From GCA-2683825 sp965662355 (lineage in GTDB: Bacteria > Planctomycetota > UBA1135 > GCA-002686595), in the NCBI GenBank assembly GCA_965662355.1, contig CBFIHP010000008.1, positions 186,001-250,000 of the forward strand: DNA of 64,000 nucleotides, given 5' to 3'. Made by a program: the position numbers and the translations under genes. The notes under the pieces were generated by a model that was not told the origin of the DNA, made no database searches, and worked only from the letters and a program-made list of their open reading frames with translations. Of this stretch, positions 61,700 to 64,000 are shown piece by piece. Each line of letters opens with the position of its first letter. The stretch's first letter is position 1.

Positions 61700-63955
61700 T
61701 CATCCGCTAGCACCCTTCCATGGCATGCGGAGTCCTGATAACGCTCGCCCCCCGAAGAGGGACAGGACAGCCAGGACCAATCCGACGGCGACCAGGGCAA
61801 ATGGCCACCGCGCCTCCTCGGTGAAGTGATTCTGGGTGATCTGAAGGGTTGCCACGATGAGATAGCCTGCTCCCGAGTAGAGCAGGCCCTTGCGTTGCAG
61901 CTTGATCGATAGTCCGACGAAACCCAGACAGGCAAGGGGCAGCAAGACTTCGTAGACGAGCCTTCCTTCGTCCACCATGGTGCTGAGGCAATACAAGCTC
62001 GATGCGGGCGCAAGCAGCAGCGCAACAACACTGAATCGCTCGAGACGCTTCGTCTTGAGCCTCATCGCCAGCACGCCCAGCCCCAGCGCCATGAGCCCAC
62101 CCAGAATCCCAGATAATACCGGTTCCTCGGCGCCCTGCAGCTCCACGAGGTAAGCGAGAATCAGGAAAGCGAAGGCTTGCCAGTGGACCTCCAGGCCCCT
62201 CCATCCCAGGGTGATCGACAACATGTAGAAAGCCGGCACCATCGACGCGCAGAACGCCCAGGCCAAGGCAGGAGCCTTGGTGCGCCGCTCGAGCCCCCAG
62301 CTTGCAATCAACCAACCCAGAGCAACCAAGCACAGCTTCAAGTCAAGCCGACGCTGAACCTGGGCTTTGAAACCCTCATCCCCCTCCTCGAGGGGATCGA
62401 AGTTGCTGATCGTCAGTTCCTTCTTTTCACCCTCGGGGTACGCGGAATCCGTGAGATCGCGCAGTTCCGGTATCAAGTGCAACCCGAGAAAGAGCAGCAC
62501 TGGAACGACCAGGTAGGAACCAAGGTAGAGCGCCAGTGCCTCCCGCTCCCTCGAGCGCCGCCACAATTGCCCTGCTCCGAACACCAGGAAACCCAAGAGG
62601 GGTCCTGTCAGCAACAGCCGGTAACCCTCGGTCACCTCCCATGAGTGGGATAGCAACAGGAGGGGTCCGAGGCAGGCGATGAGAACGCCGACGTAAAGGA
62701 AGGCCAGCGGTGTGGACAGATGCCTGACCTCGAAGATCGAAGCCTTGGGGCTTTCGATCCGGTCCTCGAGGTATGCGCGGAGGTGTTCCGCCAAGGCACC
62801 CATGTCCGGATAGCGGCTCGCGGGGTCGCGCACCATGGCCTTTGCGCAAATGGCCGCCAGCTCTCCGGTCGCGCTCGGTGCGTGCTGACCGAGATGCTCC
62901 GGAGGCCCGCTCTGTACTGCGAAGAGAATCGTGTATGCCGTTGGATGCATGCCCGGCTTCACATAGGGCGGATGCTCTGCGAGAAGCTCATACAACATCG
63001 CCCCGATGGAATACACATCCGAGTGCGTCCCCACCTCCTCGGTCAGGCCGTTGGCCTGCTCCGGGGGCATGTACTGGGGCGTTCCGACAACGTCACCGTC
63101 CATCGTCACGAGAGGTGATTCGGACCCTGTCGGCGTGTCTCTGCGTTCCGAACGCATCAGACTCGTTTTCGGAGCGCGGATGCGCATGTCACGCTTGTCC
63201 TCCTGCCCCATGACCCGAGCCAGCCCCCAGTCCATGACATACACCTCACCGAATCGCCCCACCATGATATTGGCAGGCTTCAGATCGCGGTGAATCACGC
63301 CCTTGTCATGGGCATAGGCCATGGCTTCACAAACCTTGAGCAACACGTTGAGCACCCGTGTCTGCGTCCAGCCATCTTCCCCGGTCCGTACCTTCTGGAA
63401 GACCGACGCCAATGTCTCGCCCTTCACCAACTTCATTGTGAAGTACACCCGCCCCTCCGCATCGAGACCAAGCTCGTGCACGGGGACGATGCCGGGGTGA
63501 TCCAACTGGCCCGTGACCTGGGCCTCTTCCAAGAACCTGCCGAGCGCCTTGCTGTTCACATCCGACCCAGCTCCAGCAGGCTTCGTTCCCACTTGCCCCA
63601 GCATCACCTTCATGGCCAGGTTTCGTTGCAGGTCCTCATCCCACACACGCAGAACAACACCTTGCCCCCCCTCCGCAACCTTGCCTTTCAGCTCGTACCG
63701 CGAGTGGCCTTCACCGCGCGCTCCCAGCCGCTCCACAATGCTCGCCGTGAAGTGGTCCCAGTCAGCTTCCGCCTTGCTGCCGAAAGCCTGGCTTCGGCTG
63801 TCACCCAAGGGGCCATGTTCTTCGCTGGCGATGAGCTCCTCCAGCTCCTGGGCCAAGCCCGAGTCTTCCGCGCGTAGCTCGTCCATGAACGCCTTGCGCT
63901 CGCCATCGTCGAGGCCGCAGACTTGCTCGAACAGCTTCTGTAGGTCGTGCTCCAT
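61700..63955 (-). CDS. Hanks-type Ser/Thr protein kinase with multispanning C-terminal half
   Basis: 751 residues. A ~90-residue N-terminal helical region (LQKLFEQVCGLDDGERKAFM) precedes the kinase domain: VAEGGQGVVLRVWD (Gly loop), NLAMKVML (catalytic Lys), VIHRDLKPANIMV (HRD, catalytic loop), MDWGLARVM (DWG in place of DFG), and GTPQYMPPEQANGLT (activation end). From about residue 430 there are roughly ten membrane helices (PLAFLYVGVLIACLGPLLLL and on), with a large polar loop between, possibly DUF2157-like. The DWG form and this layout are common in planctomycete kinases. A sensor for envelope signals acting on unknown cytoplasmic targets. Upstream bases to 64000 show no supported gene. 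Confidence 0.93.
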   Translation of the reverse strand: MEHDLQKLFEQVCGLDDGERKAFMDELRAEDSGLAQELEELIASEEHGPLGDSRSQAFGSKAEADWDHFTASIVERLGARGEGHSRYELKGKVAEGGQGVVLRVWDEDLQRNLAMKVMLGQVGTKPAGAGSDVNSKALGRFLEEAQVTGQLDHPGIVPVHELGLDAEGRVYFTMKLVKGETLASVFQKVRTGEDGWTQTRVLNVLLKVCEAMAYAHDKGVIHRDLKPANIMVGRFGEVYVMDWGLARVMGQEDKRDMRIRAPKTSLMRSERRDTPTGSESPLVTMDGDVVGTPQYMPPEQANGLTEEVGTHSDVYSIGAMLYELLAEHPPYVKPGMHPTAYTILFAVQSGPPEHLGQHAPSATGELAAICAKAMVRDPASRYPDMGALAEHLRAYLEDRIESPKASIFEVRHLSTPLAFLYVGVLIACLGPLLLLSHSWEVTEGYRLLLTGPLLGFLVFGAGQLWRRSREREALALYLGSYLVVPVLLFLGLHLIPELRDLTDSAYPEGEKKELTISNFDPLEEGDEGFKAQVQRRLDLKLCLVALGWLIASWGLERRTKAPALAWAFCASMVPAFYMLSITLGWRGLEVHWQAFAFLILAYLVELQGAEEPVLSGILGGLMALGLGVLAMRLKTKRLERFSVVALLLAPASSLYCLSTMVDEGRLVYEVLLPLACLGFVGLSIKLQRKGLLYSGAGYLIVATLQITQNHFTEEARWPFALVAVGLVLAVLSLFGGRALSGLRMPWKGASG

Positions 63956-64000
63956 ACTTCGTTGGCCTGACGCAATCCCTGCCCCCGACTGGGTCGCCGT

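Overview
The window is a GC-rich stretch (visibly lower in GC between about 48 and 52.5 kb) from a bacterium with two membranes. A Kdo transferase (waaA), an MCE/Mla-type lipid transporter and periplasmic c-type cytochromes all point to an outer membrane. A Ser/Thr kinase with a DWG motif and a C-terminal membrane half, zinc-ribbon/one-TM proteins, a prepilin-like protein, many TPR proteins and pentapeptide repeats fit Planctomycetota or a neighbouring phylum best. This placement is inferred from gene content; no rRNA or tRNA is present to test it.

Region 1 (1-19.8 kb) is mostly housekeeping. It holds a partial UbiA-family polyprenyl-phosphate phosphoribosyltransferase, a prepilin-like protein, metK, waaA, secA, a response regulator with an unrecognised N-terminal domain, pyrD, a Xer recombinase and the uvrB-uvrC operon. 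Two zinc-ribbon membrane proteins follow, then an operon of a membrane protein, a NIL-domain protein and a gamma-glutamyltransferase.

Region 2 (19.9-39.6 kb) is the most striking part. Nine tightly packed plus-strand genes (22070-36131) comprise a TPR exported protein, six tandem paralogues of a large multispanning protein with a C-terminal TPR tail, a lipoprotein of the alkaline-phosphatase superfamily and a 61-codon small ORF. The six paralogues resemble the eukaryotic TMTC (DUF1736) family of polyprenol-linked O-mannosyltransferases. A second alkaline-phosphatase-superfamily membrane hydrolase diverges from this block. A dolichyl-phosphate-mannose-synthase-like GT2 in an operon with an 877-residue TPR protein converges on it. 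Together they look like a dedicated extracytoplasmic glycosylation system with several parallel transferases fed by one or more polyprenyl-phosphate sugars; the function is inferred.

Region 3 (39.8-43.5 kb) has a NarL-type response regulator, a degenerate hemerythrin-like protein that overlaps it antisense, and two convergent acyltransferase-3 family proteins, one of which has lost a conserved motif.

Region 4 (43.8-57.5 kb) is a periplasmic copper/haem redox island: a 940-residue multicopper oxidase, a SCO-cytochrome c fusion and two very large MauG-like di-haem proteins. An ECF sigma factor with a translationally coupled putative anti-sigma factor follows, then a beta-lactamase-fold protein lacking its catalytic residues. 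The oxidase and one di-haem protein share a C-terminal module.

Region 5 (57.6-64 kb) holds an operon for an exported pentapeptide-repeat protein plus a STAS-MlaE permease, MlaF ATPase, MCE protein and PqiC-like lipoprotein, followed by the convergent Ser/Thr kinase.

Short tandem duplications (10-23 bp units) sit in or beside intergenic spaces at five separate loci, and a 34-bp near-perfect inverted repeat sits near the left end.
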